A stretch of DNA of 34,748 nt from Rodentibacter rarus (GCF_001998965.1 NZ_MLHJ01000100.1:1-34748), one strand, 5' to 3'. Numbered from the stretch's first letter, positions 18,520 to 26,271 are shown. Notes: generated from the letters alone by a model not told the origin. Program-made: numbers and translations.

Positions 18520-19347
18520 TTAAGCGGCTTTATGTAATCCAAGTGTACCATCATCTTCCACTTGTTTTGCAACACCGATAACTTCTGCCACCTTATCCCC
18601 TTCCTTAAAGAATACAAAGCCACCATTTTCCATTTTGGTCCAAGATTCATCTTTGGTAAGAGGAAAAGTGGTGATAATAGTAACCTTATCCCCTTCCTTT
18701 GCGTAATCATTAAAATCAATCACACCATCATCATCAATTCGATGCGCTTTACCAAAAGGCGCTTTACGAGTTAGATAATGCAAGTTAGTCGAACAGTGAG
18801 CAATCATCCATTCACCATTAGAGAGGATAAAGTTGAATGTTCCATGAGCAACAAGCTCTTTGGTGACATCCTGAATCGCCTCAAAAATTTGTGTTTCTGT
18901 CGGTTTTTTACGAAAGCGGTTTTTTAGATATTCTGCCATATAACAGAAGGCCGTTTCGGAATCTGTCGAACCGATAGGTTGACAAAAACTTTCCGACATA
19001 TCCGGCAAATCTTTTAAATTACCATTATGGGCAAATACCCAATTTTCACCCCAAATTTCACGTATAAAAGGATGAGTATTTTCAATATTCACTTCACCTT
19101 GTGTTGCCTTACGAATATGCGCAATAACGTTAAGTGATTTAATATTATATTGTTTCACGCAATCTGCTATAGGCGAATGGGAGGCAGGACGATTATCACG
19201 AAAAATACGCACACCACGTCCTTCAAAAAAGGCAATACCAAAGCCATCGGAATGGCAATCTGTTAAACCGGCACGACGCCGAAAACCTTCAAAGGAAAAG
19301 ACAATATCTGTTGGTGTATTACAATTCATACCAAGTAATTGACACAT
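18520..19347 (-). CDS. Class II glutamine amidotransferase (YafJ-like)
   Basis: The 275-residue protein has an Ntn-hydrolase glutaminase fold. Cys2 after the start Met (MCQLLGMN) is the expected nucleophile. The supporting segments SDGFGIAFFEGRG, AHIRKATQG, FAHNGNL and STDSETAFCYMAEY are all in place. The partner or acceptor of the released ammonia is unknown for this family. E. coli YafJ is the closest type recalled. It stands alone between two decayed regions, and codons and frame are clean throughout. Confidence 0.87.
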   Translation of the reverse strand: MCQLLGMNCNTPTDIVFSFEGFRRRAGLTDCHSDGFGIAFFEGRGVRIFRDNRPASHSPIADCVKQYNIKSLNVIAHIRKATQGEVNIENTHPFIREIWGENWVFAHNGNLKDLPDMSESFCQPIGSTDSETAFCYMAEYLKNRFRKKPTETQIFEAIQDVTKELVAHGTFNFILSNGEWMIAHCSTNLHYLTRKAPFGKAHRIDDDGVIDFNDYAKEGDKVTIITTFPLTKDESWTKMENGGFVFFKEGDKVAEVIGVAKQVEDDGTLGLHKAA

Positions 19348-19455
19348 AAAATCCTTAAAATATAACTAATTTAATAACCTTATAATACGTGCAGATTTAA
19401 CATCATTACAGGGATAATTTCAAGAGATGCTTGATGAGATTTTTAGATCAAAAAA

Positions 19456-19644
19456 TTACATAAAATAACAGGAAACTATATTATATAACGTATGATACAT
19501 CTTTCTTAATTCCGGCATTTCACCAAGTTTCTCTTTTGCTTCATTTAACTTATTTTGATTAGCAAGATCTGTAGCCTCTTTTTCTATATCGATTACTTTT
19601 TGTAAACCTTGTTGATAACCCGGAAATTGTGCCCTCCTTTCCAT
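19456..19644 (-). pseudogene. C-terminal fragment of cytochrome b562
   Basis: The last part reads FPGYQQGLQKVID, ANQNKLNEAKEKLGEMPELR and MYHTLY. This is the final helix of periplasmic cytochrome b562 with the RxxxHxxY haem-ligand motif (His intact). The N-terminal half, which carries the signal peptide and the Met haem ligand, is missing: DnaB-like sequence starts at about 19663. The tail NIVSCYFM is not conserved-looking. The piece cannot bind haem normally. Confidence 0.62.
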
Positions 19645-19662
19645 ACGGTTTAAAAAACCTTC

Positions 19663-19905
19663 TTAATGCGTAGCACGGGCAAGCAAGAAAATCCTCATCT
19701 AGAAATTACCCAAATTTCCAGTGCATTAAAGGTATTAGTGAAAGAGTTGGAATGTCCTATTTATGCACTATCCCAATTAAATAGAAGCCTGGAACAACGG
19801 GCGAATAAACGCTCAGTCAATTCAGATTTACGCGAATTCGTTTCGTTAGAGCAAGATGCGGATGTGATCTTATTTATCTATCGTGATGAAGTCTATTCTC
19901 TGGAA
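19663..19905 (+). pseudogene. Fragment of replicative helicase DnaB
   Basis: About 80 residues match the C-terminal RecA-like domain of DnaB, from [10 protein letters not shown] through [38 protein letters not shown] and [15 protein letters not shown]. These correspond to the Walker B downstream region. The Walker A part, the N-terminal domain and the C-terminal end are absent, and the frame continues into unrelated repeat sequence. It is a displaced, non-functional piece. The source could be the chromosomal dnaB or a phage copy. Confidence 0.75.
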
Positions 19906-19944
19906 AGTATTACTCAATTCTTCGGTGAAATTAAGCAAACCGCT

Positions 19945-20064
19945 CTTGTGTTTAATGAGGGGGGAATAAAACATGAGCGTTTCCTTTTTTTGTTTAGATT
20001 GAATTTGACACTCATATTCTAAACGGGAAACGCTCACTTTTTATTGTGATTTGTCAGATTTAAT
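19945..20064. repeat. IS481-like end with an inverted TGAGCGTTTCC pair
   Basis: TGAGCGTTTCC (19974-19984) and GGAAACGCTCA (20026-20036) face each other. The right arm reads on the minus strand like the 5' end of the IS481 transposase gene at 6714 (GTG AGC GTT TCC, then the end sequence AAATCTGACAAATCA). The left part, 19945-20005, is nearly identical to 34691-34748 at the end of the window. It is probably the scar of one or two IS481-like copies. Confidence 0.5.
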
Positions 20065-20134
20065 CTGATCTTCTATATATGATTGTTTTGTCAGGGGCGG
20101 TTTAGAGCCTCCCTCTTTCGTTTCCTAAAATACA

Positions 20135-20431
20135 CTATTCCGCATTAACACCGAGGTTGCCAATTTTTACCCCCAGTACACCAAGAGAGACCGCATCTAA
20201 ATAATCGCCCAAAAACTTAAATAATTCATTTAATTCTGTAAATGAGCGCTGGATTTTAATTTGATCTTCCACTCTACGAACAAATTCATAGCGAATTCTA
20301 TTTTCTTCAAAATGTGCCGTCAGGGTTAAATAAACTGTTTCAAAAAAATGGCTGTGTGTGCCTTCTTCACCCGGATCACTAATGCGTACATTCCATGTTG
20401 TATTGAATAATATTTCTGTTTTATTTGACAT
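20135..20431 (-). CDS. Conserved-looking hypothetical protein, 98 aa
   Basis: The family is not recognised with confidence; it may be a Pasteurellaceae-specific small protein. It has 98 residues, no signal peptide and no membrane segment, with an amphipathic mix including HSHFFETVYLTLTAHFEEN and FKFLGDYLDAVSLGVLG. GAGG six bases before the ATG is a good ribosome binding site. It starts 21 bases after the arfA stop. The arfA-internal terminator lies between its start and the upstream promoter, so it would need read-through or its own promoter. Confidence 0.6.
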   Translation of the reverse strand: MSNKTEILFNTTWNVRISDPGEEGTHSHFFETVYLTLTAHFEENRIRYEFVRRVEDQIKIQRSFTELNELFKFLGDYLDAVSLGVLGVKIGNLGVNAE

Positions 20432-20452
20432 TTTTTACCTCATATTGCGTTT

Positions 20453-20698
20453 TTAACTTAAGAAAAACCCGATTATAAAGTTTCTGTAACCAAAAAATTT
20501 ATAATCGGGCTTTTCAAAAAATTTCCCTACGTGTTTTGCTTTTCGTTGGTAACTACCTTTCCCTTTACGTTTTTTCTCAATACGCTGACGGAATAACTTG
20601 TCGTGTAATAATGCCATCATCGCATTATCCCTTACAACACCTCTCGTATGTTGATAAACGGTTTGATTTTCAACCGCACTTTTTTGTTTTTTTGCCAT
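20453..20698 (-). CDS. arfA: Alternative ribosome-rescue factor ArfA
   Basis: ArfA binds stalled ribosomes lacking a stop codon and recruits RF2 to release the peptide, backing up tmRNA. The 81-residue reading frame has the core [20 protein letters not shown] (about 14-33), then the basic tail [15 protein letters not shown] that enters the mRNA channel. The 3' end of the coding sequence holds a 12-bp hairpin ending in U5C, before the stop. As known for proteobacterial arfA, this would yield a nonstop mRNA whose product is degraded through tmRNA unless trans-translation fails. It is downstream of the ArsC-like gene with a terminator between. Confidence 0.9.
   Translation of the reverse strand: MAKKQKSAVENQTVYQHTRGVVRDNAMMALLHDKLFRQRIEKKRKGKGSYQRKAKHVGKFFEKPDYKFFGYRNFIIGFFLS
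20461..20509 (-). terminator. Terminator hairpin inside the arfA coding sequence
   Basis: CCCGATTATAAA and TTTATAATCGGG pair perfectly around an 18-base loop. The minus strand then reads TTTTTCT, six bases before the stop codon. Transcription ending here makes an arfA message without a stop codon. Ribonuclease cleavage in the stem would have the same effect. Confidence 0.85.
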
Positions 20699-20710
20699 AA
20701 TTTTTCCCTT

Positions 20711-20738
20711 AAAAAAGCCGTGAAGATATTTTCACGGC
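20711..20738 (-). terminator. Terminator of the ArsC-like gene
   Basis: GCCGTGAA and TTCACGGC close a six-base loop, followed on the minus strand by TTTTTT. It lies between the ArsC-like stop and the arfA start. Confidence 0.88.
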
Positions 20739-20766
20739 GGTCATATTATACGGATAAACCTTAAAA

Positions 20767-21117
20767 TTACAAAATTTCAAGAACGCTTTCCGGTGGTCGT
20801 CCGATTTTTGCTTTGTCGCCATTCACTACAATAGGGCGTTCAAGCAAAGCAGAATGCTCACTGATTGCATTCAATAGATCTTCATTTGTCAATGTCGAAT
20901 CCGCAAGATTTAAAGATTTATAAAGTTCATCTTTTACCCTCATCATCAGGCGAATATCCGTGATGCCTAATTTCTCCGCAAGTTGTTGTAATTCTGCAAC
21001 GCTATAATGTTTTTGCAAATAAAGCTCGATCTTTGGATGGATACCTTGTGTTTCCAATAACGCCAAAGTTTCCCGACTTTTGGAGCAACGAGGATTGTGA
21101 TAAATAATAATGGACAT
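20767..21117 (-). CDS. ArsC-family reductase-like protein (YfgD type)
   Basis: The 116-residue thioredoxin-fold protein has the ArsC/Spx signature HNPRCSKSRETLALL near the N-terminus (Cys11) and IGRPPESV at the C-terminus. A conserved IVVNGDKAKIGRP segment carries the Arg that supports the catalytic Cys. The YfgD branch is annotated as arsenate reductase by similarity, but without ars transport or regulatory genes nearby a general thiol role is just as likely. It precedes arfA, an arrangement also recalled from H. influenzae. Confidence 0.87.
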   Translation of the reverse strand: MSIIIYHNPRCSKSRETLALLETQGIHPKIELYLQKHYSVAELQQLAEKLGITDIRLMMRVKDELYKSLNLADSTLTNEDLLNAISEHSALLERPIVVNGDKAKIGRPPESVLEIL

Positions 21118-21159
21118 AGAATTTCCTTCAGCTGGCTATAACCAAAGGAAATTTTAACT

Positions 21160-21165
21160 TATAAT
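21160..21165 (+). promoter_or_regulatory. -10 element (TATAAT) for the permease gene
   Basis: A perfect TATAAT lies 29 bases before the ATG at 21195 but only 8 bases before the alternative ATG at 21174. The downstream start is therefore the likelier one. Confidence 0.5.
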
Positions 21166-21194
21166 GGCGGAAAATGCTCACTTGGATGTTGATT

Positions 21195-22244
21195 ATGTTA
21201 GAAATGTTGAAAAGTTGGTATACCCGCCGTTTAGGTGATCCGCAGGCTATGGGACTATTGGCAATTTTGCTCTTTGGTTTTGTTGCTATTTATTTTTTCG
21301 GTGATTTAATTGCCCCTTTACTGATCGCCATTGTCCTTGCCTATCTATTAGAAATGCCGATTAATTTTTTGACTAAAAATCTAAAATTTCCTCGTATGCT
21401 AGCCACCATTGTCATTTTTGGTGGATTTATCGGTTTGGCGACAGTTTTCTTTTTAGTCCTTGTACCAATGCTTTGGAACCAAACGATTTCCCTGTTGAGT
21501 GATTTACCGGCGATGTTTAATAAACTTAATGAATGGCTACTCAGTTTACCGGAAGATTATCCTGAATTAATTGATTATTCCATGGTGGATGCTATTTTTA
21601 ATTCGGTTCGTGAAAAAATTCTCGGCTTTGGGGAATCTGCGGTCAAACTTTCTTTAGCTTCCATAATGAACCTCGTTTCACTTGGCATTTATGCTTTCCT
21701 CGTGCCGTTAATGATGTTTTTTATGTTGAAGGATAAGCGTGAGCTTTTACAAGGAGTCAGCCGTTTTTTCCCCCGTAATCGTCATCTTGCTTTCAAAGTA
21801 TGGACGGAAATGCAACAACAAATTGCCAATTACATTCATGGAAAACTCTTAGAAATTTTAATTGTCACCTTGGTCACTTACGTGATTTTCTTAATTTTTG
21901 GCTTAAACTATCCTCTCTTACTATCTGTTGCGGTTGGGCTCTCCGTACTGGTTCCCTATATTGGTGCGGTGCTTGTAACGATTCCCGTAGCACTTGTAGC
22001 CTTATTCCAATTCGGCATTAGTCCGACCTTTTGGTATATCATCATCGCCTTTGCGGTAAGCCAACTTTTGGACGGCAATTTACTCGTGCCTTATTTGTTC
22101 TCCGAAGCCGTCAATTTACACCCTCTCATCATTATCATTTCTGTTCTTATCTTTGGTGGATTGTGGGGGTTCTGGGGGGTATTTTTTGCGATCCCGCTTG
22201 CAACCTTAGTGAAGGCTGTAGTAAATGCTTTACCGGAAGATTAA
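21195..22244 (+). CDS. perM: AI-2E/PerM-family permease
   Basis: The 349-residue inner-membrane protein has about eight helices: two at the N-terminus, a long soluble segment (about 95-150), then a helical bundle with the conserved [22 protein letters not shown] and the ending [21 protein letters not shown]. Members have been linked to AI-2 export and to ion transport; the substrate here is unknown. An in-frame ATG at 21174 would add seven residues, but it sits too close to the -10 element. The gene is followed by a bidirectional USS terminator. Confidence 0.85.
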   Translation: MLEMLKSWYTRRLGDPQAMGLLAILLFGFVAIYFFGDLIAPLLIAIVLAYLLEMPINFLTKNLKFPRMLATIVIFGGFIGLATVFFLVLVPMLWNQTISLLSDLPAMFNKLNEWLLSLPEDYPELIDYSMVDAIFNSVREKILGFGESAVKLSLASIMNLVSLGIYAFLVPLMMFFMLKDKRELLQGVSRFFPRNRHLAFKVWTEMQQQIANYIHGKLLEILIVTLVTYVIFLIFGLNYPLLLSVAVGLSVLVPYIGAVLVTIPVALVALFQFGISPTFWYIIIAFAVSQLLDGNLLVPYLFSEAVNLHPLIIIISVLIFGGLWGFWGVFFAIPLATLVKAVVNALPED

Positions 22245-22283
22245 ATAAAAAAGATGAATCACCACGAATTCCCCCATAAAATC

Positions 22284-22328
22284 AACCGCACTTTCGCTTA
22301 GCGTTTAAAGCAAAGTGCGGTCATTTTT
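22284..22328. terminator. Bidirectional USS-pair terminator
   Basis: ACCGCACTTT and AAAGTGCGGT form a 10-bp stem with a 17-base loop. TCATTTTTTATT follows on the plus strand. It separates perM from the convergent end of the interrupted host gene. Confidence 0.8.
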
Positions 22329-22330
22329 TA

Positions 22331-22506
22331 TTATTTTTTCAACGGCAACCCCGTTTGCCAGTCTAGCCCTGCTTGTGCTGCCAGTTTTTGCATTAATTCA
22401 TCGCTGGGTTTTGGTGGGCTTGCCCCTTCATACCAACGTTGGAAGGCAATTTTGCCATCCCAAGCAGGAAGTTTCGCTGGCGGTAATGGCACGATGTCGT
22501 CTAGAT
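22331..22506 (-). pseudogene. 3' piece of a DUF6396/Sel1-like host gene cut by the prophage
   Basis: The last 58 codons read LDDIVPLPPAKLPAWDGK, FQRWYEG and end in GLPLKK before TAA. The match to the C-terminus of DUF6396-type proteins (LD-IVPLPPA-LP-W) is clear. The other part lies at 28029-28795 across the prophage. Joining them at the duplicated AGAT restores the frame exactly as Pro-Asp-Leu-Asp-Asp-Ile. An ATG for this piece exists only inside the prophage end, so it is a fortuitous start. Confidence 0.8.
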
Positions 22507-22524
22507 TATGGGGTGGTGACAATA

Positions 22525-22680
22525 TTTGCATAAAGAAAAAGAAAAAATTTGGCTCGAAAAAATTCGGTGGGGGCTTGTGTGGTGGGGCTTTGGTGGTTTT
22601 TGATGGGAATTTTATGCAAAAAATGAAAATGGTGGGGATTGGTTGAAAATGGGCTAAAATTGGGTTTTATTTTGCATAAA
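22525..22680. repeat. Left-end transposase-binding-like sites
   Basis: TTTGCATAAA occurs at 22525-22534 and 22671-22680 and inverted (TTTATGCAAA) at 22611-22620. The right end carries the same 10-mer, so these are the probable binding sites of the phage transposase. The stretch between them is strongly G-rich on the plus strand and holds no gene. Confidence 0.6.
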
Positions 22681-22773
22681 AATTGTTGATAGATTGGTGG
22701 TTTTTAAACGGTTTTAAAATTTTAAAGTTAATTTTAAAACGGGTTTAAACTGAATAAGAAGATAATTTAAAAA

Positions 22774-22815
22774 CTAACTTAGAAGCTAACTTAGAAGCTA
22801 ACTTGAAAGCTAACC
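22774..22815 (+). repeat. 12-bp direct repeat, 3.5 copies
   Basis: The unit CTAACTTAGAAG is present twice perfectly, once with two changes, then CTAACC. It lies between the left-end sites and the repressor terminator. It could be a binding array for a phage or host protein; no coding role is evident. Confidence 0.7.
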
Positions 22816-22819
22816 AAAG

Positions 22820-22853
22820 AAAAAAGGCGGTTTCCGTGGTGGAAATCGCCTTA
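22820..22853 (-). terminator. Terminator overlapping the repressor stop codon
   Basis: AAGGCGATTTCC pairs with GGAAACCGCCTT around a 5-base loop (one mismatch), followed by TTTTC. The stem includes the first two bases of the repressor stop codon complement. Confidence 0.8.
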
Positions 22854-23561
22854 AAAATCACGATAACCACGCACCACTTGTCCAATTACAATTAAGTTAT
22901 CCATTTCAGAGGCATCTAACTTAATTGGGGAATATTCAGGGTTTTGGCTGATTAAAATGATGCCGTATGGTGTAACTTGCACCTTTTTAACATACATTGC
23001 CCCTTCATTATTTAATACAAAGATCTTACCGTCCTTTAAATCTGTTTTAGAACGATCCACAATGATTTCTTCACCGTCTTTTAACGTTGGGTACATACTG
23101 TCGCCGCTTACTAAGTACATCGCACAATGTTTTGCCTTTAAGTAACGGGAATCCAGCCATCTTTTTTCAACTTTAGTAGTGTTAAACTCCAGATATTCAT
23201 CATTAAGCCCACCATTTCCGGCAGAAATACGAACATCACGGCAATCTTCAATTTCTACAAAGTTTTCATCACTATCATTCGGCAAAGAATTAGAGGTTTG
23301 ATGACTAACGTCATTAGCCTTTTCATTTGCTGTTATATCTGTTTCACCGGTCAATAAGTAATTCGGTGAAACACCTAAAGTTTTTGCAATCGCAATAATC
23401 ATTGAAGCTTGGGGTTCTCTTTCGTTCGTTTCCCATAATTGCAGGGTTGAAAGCGATAAACCGAGCTTGTCCGCTAGTTCATTTCTACTTTGCCCTATTT
23501 TTTCTCTTTCCTCCCTAATCCGATTTCCGATTAAAGAAGTATTTTTAAACTTAATCTTCAT
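22851..23561 (-). CDS. Phage repressor, HTH-S24 (LexA/CI-like), autocleavable type
   Basis: The 236-residue protein has an N-terminal helix-turn-helix (about 25-50: RNELADKLGLSLSTLQLWE) and a C-terminal S24 peptidase fold. A candidate Ala114-Gly115 cleavage site lies in ISAGNGG, the nucleophile is Ser155 in SGDSMYPTL, and the general-base Lys is 192 or 193 in MYVKKV. All parts for RecA-stimulated self-cleavage appear present, so the remnant may still respond to DNA damage. Mu's own repressor lacks this domain. The ATG at 23561 is chosen over one at 23609 because TGAGG precedes it at good spacing. Confidence 0.87.
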   Translation of the reverse strand: MKIKFKNTSLIGNRIREEREKIGQSRNELADKLGLSLSTLQLWETNEREPQASMIIAIAKTLGVSPNYLLTGETDITANEKANDVSHQTSNSLPNDSDENFVEIEDCRDVRISAGNGGLNDEYLEFNTTKVEKRWLDSRYLKAKHCAMYLVSGDSMYPTLKDGEEIIVDRSKTDLKDGKIFVLNNEGAMYVKKVQVTPYGIILISQNPEYSPIKLDASEMDNLIVIGQVVRGYRDF

Positions 23562-23656
23562 AACTTTAAAAAACCTCATGTAAGTTTTTAAATTTACAAA
23601 AATAATCATTTAAATCAAATGCTTATAAAGGTAACTATAAAAACATAGATTAAAAA

Positions 23657-23703
23657 GTAACCATTTAACTTTAAAAGAGTATTTTTAAAGTTGAAATGGT
23701 TAC
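23657..23703. promoter_or_regulatory. Operator: long imperfect inverted repeat between repressor and ner
   Basis: GTAACCATTTAACTTTAAAA is mirrored by the right arm (23682-23703) with a single one-base bulge. The right arm contains TTGAAA, a good -35 with TAATAT 17 bases downstream (23714-23719) for the ner-transposase promoter. Binding by the repressor, Ner or both is inferred. Confidence 0.7.
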
Positions 23704-23749
23704 ATTTGTAGTTTAATATTCTCATTAGATTAACAAGAGAGGTTATCCA

Positions 23750-24013
23750 ATGAAGGAATTAAACGAAACTAAAAAAACAGCTGTTGATTGGCATCGTGAA
23801 GACATCAAAGCTGCATTAGCTAAAAAAGGTTGGTCATTACGCCAACTCTCTTTAAAGCACGGTTATAGCAACGGAGGTACATTAAAAAATGCACTCGACC
23901 GACCTTGGGTTAAAGGTGAACGTATTATTGCAGAAGCCATAGGTGTTCCAGCAGAAATAATCTGGGCATCACGTTATGAACGACGTAACCATAAAAAATA
24001 CGCCAATAGATAG
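23750..24013 (+). CDS. ner: Ner-family phage DNA-binding regulator
   Basis: The 87-residue protein of the Ner/Nlp winged-helix-like family has the core DWHREDIKAALAKKGWSLRQ, then LSLKHGYSNGGTLKNALDRP and IIAEAIGVPAEIIWASRY. In Mu, Ner turns down both the repressor and early promoters to commit to lytic growth. It is placed exactly as in Mu, between the repressor operator and the transposase gene. GAGAGG precedes the ATG. The gene is intact. Confidence 0.9.
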   Translation: MKELNETKKTAVDWHREDIKAALAKKGWSLRQLSLKHGYSNGGTLKNALDRPWVKGERIIAEAIGVPAEIIWASRYERRNHKKYANR

Positions 24014-24027
24014 TTTAAGAGGTTTTT

Positions 24028-25372
24028 ATGTGCATAAACAACCTTAAAACACACTATTCAGCCAAGGAGCTACTTGATTTTAGTTTAGCCTGTTTACCTA
24101 ATTCAGTGCAAGGAATTATTTATCAAGCTAAGAAGAATAATTGGAAAACTCAAAAAAGAGTTGGCAAAGGTGGCGGTGTTGAATATGCGCTTTGTTCTTT
24201 ACCACAACATTTACAAGATGAAATCCGCAATAAATTTGCAGTGACGGTTGTGAAATCCAAACCTAAAGCCCCACTCGCTCTTCGCCAAGTTGAATTAAAA
24301 ACCTTAACGGAAAAACAACGTGAGACCGTTTACACCGGAGCTTACCATGATTGTGGATGGGGCGAGTCGCAAGATAGTCGGTTGGTCGCTTGCCTTGGCT
24401 GAAAATGGTTTTGCCGTCCTTGATGCTTTACGACACGGCATTCAGACACACGGTGTGCCAGCCATTTATTACTCTGATAACGGTGGTGGGGAAAAGAATA
24501 AGCTATTAGATGCTGAAATCACGGGTATTTTGCCTCGCTTTTCGATTCATCACGCCACGGGGATTGCCGGTAATCCACAGGGACGAGGCATTATCGAAAG
24601 GCTCAATAAAACCGTGGGATTACGCATTGCGGAGCAATTTGAAACCTATTATGGCAAAAATGCCGATCCTGAAGCAACCCGCAAAATGCTTGCCCGCCAA
24701 TTGGCATATAGCAACAGTAACGGTAAACAGCTTACAGTAAAACAGCAAAAAGCCCGACGGGAATTACCGACTTGGGATGAGTTAAAAGCGGTGATTGCAG
24801 AAGTGATCCATTGGTACAACCACGAACATATTCACCGCAAAATCGGCTGTACGCCGGCAGAAAAATATCAACGGATCAGCAATCCTGATTTGATGATTTA
24901 TTTAAGTGAAAACGAACTGCGAGATATTCAACGTCCAGCCTTTATCCGCACCACACAACGAGGCTTAATTGAATGGAATAAGCATAAATATTTCCATCTT
25001 GATTTGTTGAATTACCAAGGGCAAGAAGTGATGGTCTGTGTCGATATTCACGACCCTAATTGGGTGCAAGTACGCACGAAAGAAGGCAGTTTTATCTGCA
25101 ATGCCGAATTTGAAGCCCATAAACGCAATGCGTTCCCAATTCCATTTGTTGAACAAAAACAACAGCAACGTGCAGAGGGAATGAAAAAACGGGCGGCAAA
25201 CAAAATCGCTCTGGCAGAGGCGGAATTGAACCCTGTTATCACAATTGAACATCAACCGAGCTTTGAGTTGCTACGCACCAAAGTTAAACCAAAAGAAGAA
25301 CCTACACCGATTTTCTTCACCAGAGTACAAAAAGAGGCGTGGGAAGCAAGAAAAAAGCTAATGAATGAGTAA
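24028..25372 (+). pseudogene. MuA-like transposase with internal deletion
   Basis: The first frame (24028 to about 24330) holds the N-terminal end-binding domain, with HYSAKELLDFSLACLPNSVQ and GKGGGVEYALCSLPQHL. The frame then shifts, and the second frame holds the catalytic core from TMIVDGASRKIVGWSLALAE onward. Later core residues are visible: Asp in YYSDNGGG and Glu in GIIERLNKT. The segment that should carry the first catalytic Asp is missing. About 460 residues remain against 663 in MuA, so at least 100 are lost. The C-terminal MuB-interacting region is kept. Confidence 0.85.
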
Positions 25373-25382
25373 GGGGGAAACA

Positions 25383-25826
25383 ATGAAAAACCAAGAATTA
25401 TACGCCTTTATGAAGGCAAACAAAATGACCCAAAAGCAGGTGGCAACCTTGTTTGATACATCACTTACTACAGTGAACCAATACCTGAACGACAAATATC
25501 CAACTGATACAAAGTGGCTAGATGAAAAAGTTGATGAGCTTTTAGCCCGCCAAAAAGCAAAAGTGGTAGAAGCGAAATACAACAACGCTTTTGTGCCAAC
25601 AATGACGGCAAAACGTGGAATAGAAATTATGCAATTTGCCCACGCAGAAGGTGAAATTAACGTGATTTATGGTGCGGCAGGTTTAGGCAAAACGCAGATG
25701 CTTACCCGCTATCAAGGGGAACATTCAGAGCCTGACCCAATGTTAGAACGCATTGGGGGAAATATTTATGATCCGACAAATGGCGCAAGCGTGCCGTTTG
25801 AGGTGGAGACAAAACATGAAAGTTAA
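25383..25826 (+). pseudogene. MuB N-terminus fused to the tail of a late gene (gp37-like)
   Basis: The frame is open for 147 codons but is a deletion chimera. Residues 1 to about 105 are MuB-like: an HTH start MKNQELYAFMKANKMTQKQV, then INVIYGAAGLGKTQM with the Walker A motif. The sequence then jumps to LTRYQGEHSEPDPMLE, NIYDPTNGASVPFEV, which resembles the end of a Mu gp37-type late protein next to gp38. The ATPase lacks Walker B and everything after it. The join at about 25700 marks a deletion of most of the phage genome. Confidence 0.75.
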
Positions 25827-25995
25827 AGCAAAACCCGGTATTAAAGTGCCGATGGAAAATCAACCTTATGTCTATATTGAACAGGCGGTCGTTGAAGTTG
25901 AGCCGACAGTATATTACCAACGTCGCATTCAGGACGGTGATTTAATTGTGGTGAGTGAAGCTCGCTCACGTAAACAGGAGAAAAACAATGACTGA
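25816..25995 (+). CDS. Mu gp38-like protein (DUF2635)
   Basis: The 59-residue protein starts MKVKAKPGIKVPMENQPYVY and has the family core YYQRRIQDGDLIVVSEA. It belongs to the DUF2635 family of small Mu tail-region proteins, located just before the tail sheath gene in Mu; the function is unknown. It overlaps the end of the chimeric gene before it and the start of the next one. The reading frame is intact, but with almost all structural genes gone it has no evident use. Confidence 0.75.
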   Translation: MKVKAKPGIKVPMENQPYVYIEQAVVEVEPTVYYQRRIQDGDLIVVSEARSRKQEKNND

Positions 25996-26256
25996 TACCA
26001 ACATTGAATTTGACAATAATCGTCCAACTTAACGCCGTGGGTGGTTTGTCTACTCGCCGAACTCTTTGAAGGGCGGGACGATTTGACAGATATCGACCAA
26101 CTCAAAGCCAAAGTGATTGAAAAAGCAGACCTATTCGCCATAGTGATGGGCGCCACCTTTGCGAAAAAACAACACTTTGAAAAAGCCCTTGAGCAAGCCG
26201 AAACCCTTGAAATGCTTGACCATATTCGCCAAGAAATTGATAAATGGAAAACCTAA
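25988..26256 (+). pseudogene. Small phage gene with a one-base frameshift
   Basis: The start MTDTNIEFDNNRPT ends at a TAA near 26030. In the adjacent frame the sequence continues as LTPWVVCLLAELFEGRDDL, then KVIEKADLFAIVMGATFA and ends DHIRQEIDKWKT. A single missing base around 26026 would give one protein of about 89 residues. Alternatively this could be two different gene ends joined by a deletion. The helical product is not recognised. Confidence 0.5.
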
Positions 26257-26271
26257 CCTATCGGAGTGTCA

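Noticed and set aside
22452-22646. Plus-strand open frame over the prophage left junction
   Set aside because: It is open only because of G-rich, low-complexity sequence and crosses the host-phage boundary.
22774-22815. Short direct repeats as a CRISPR array
   Set aside because: Units are 12 bases with no spacers and there are no cas genes; the 7-base repeat at 28179 likewise has no spacers.
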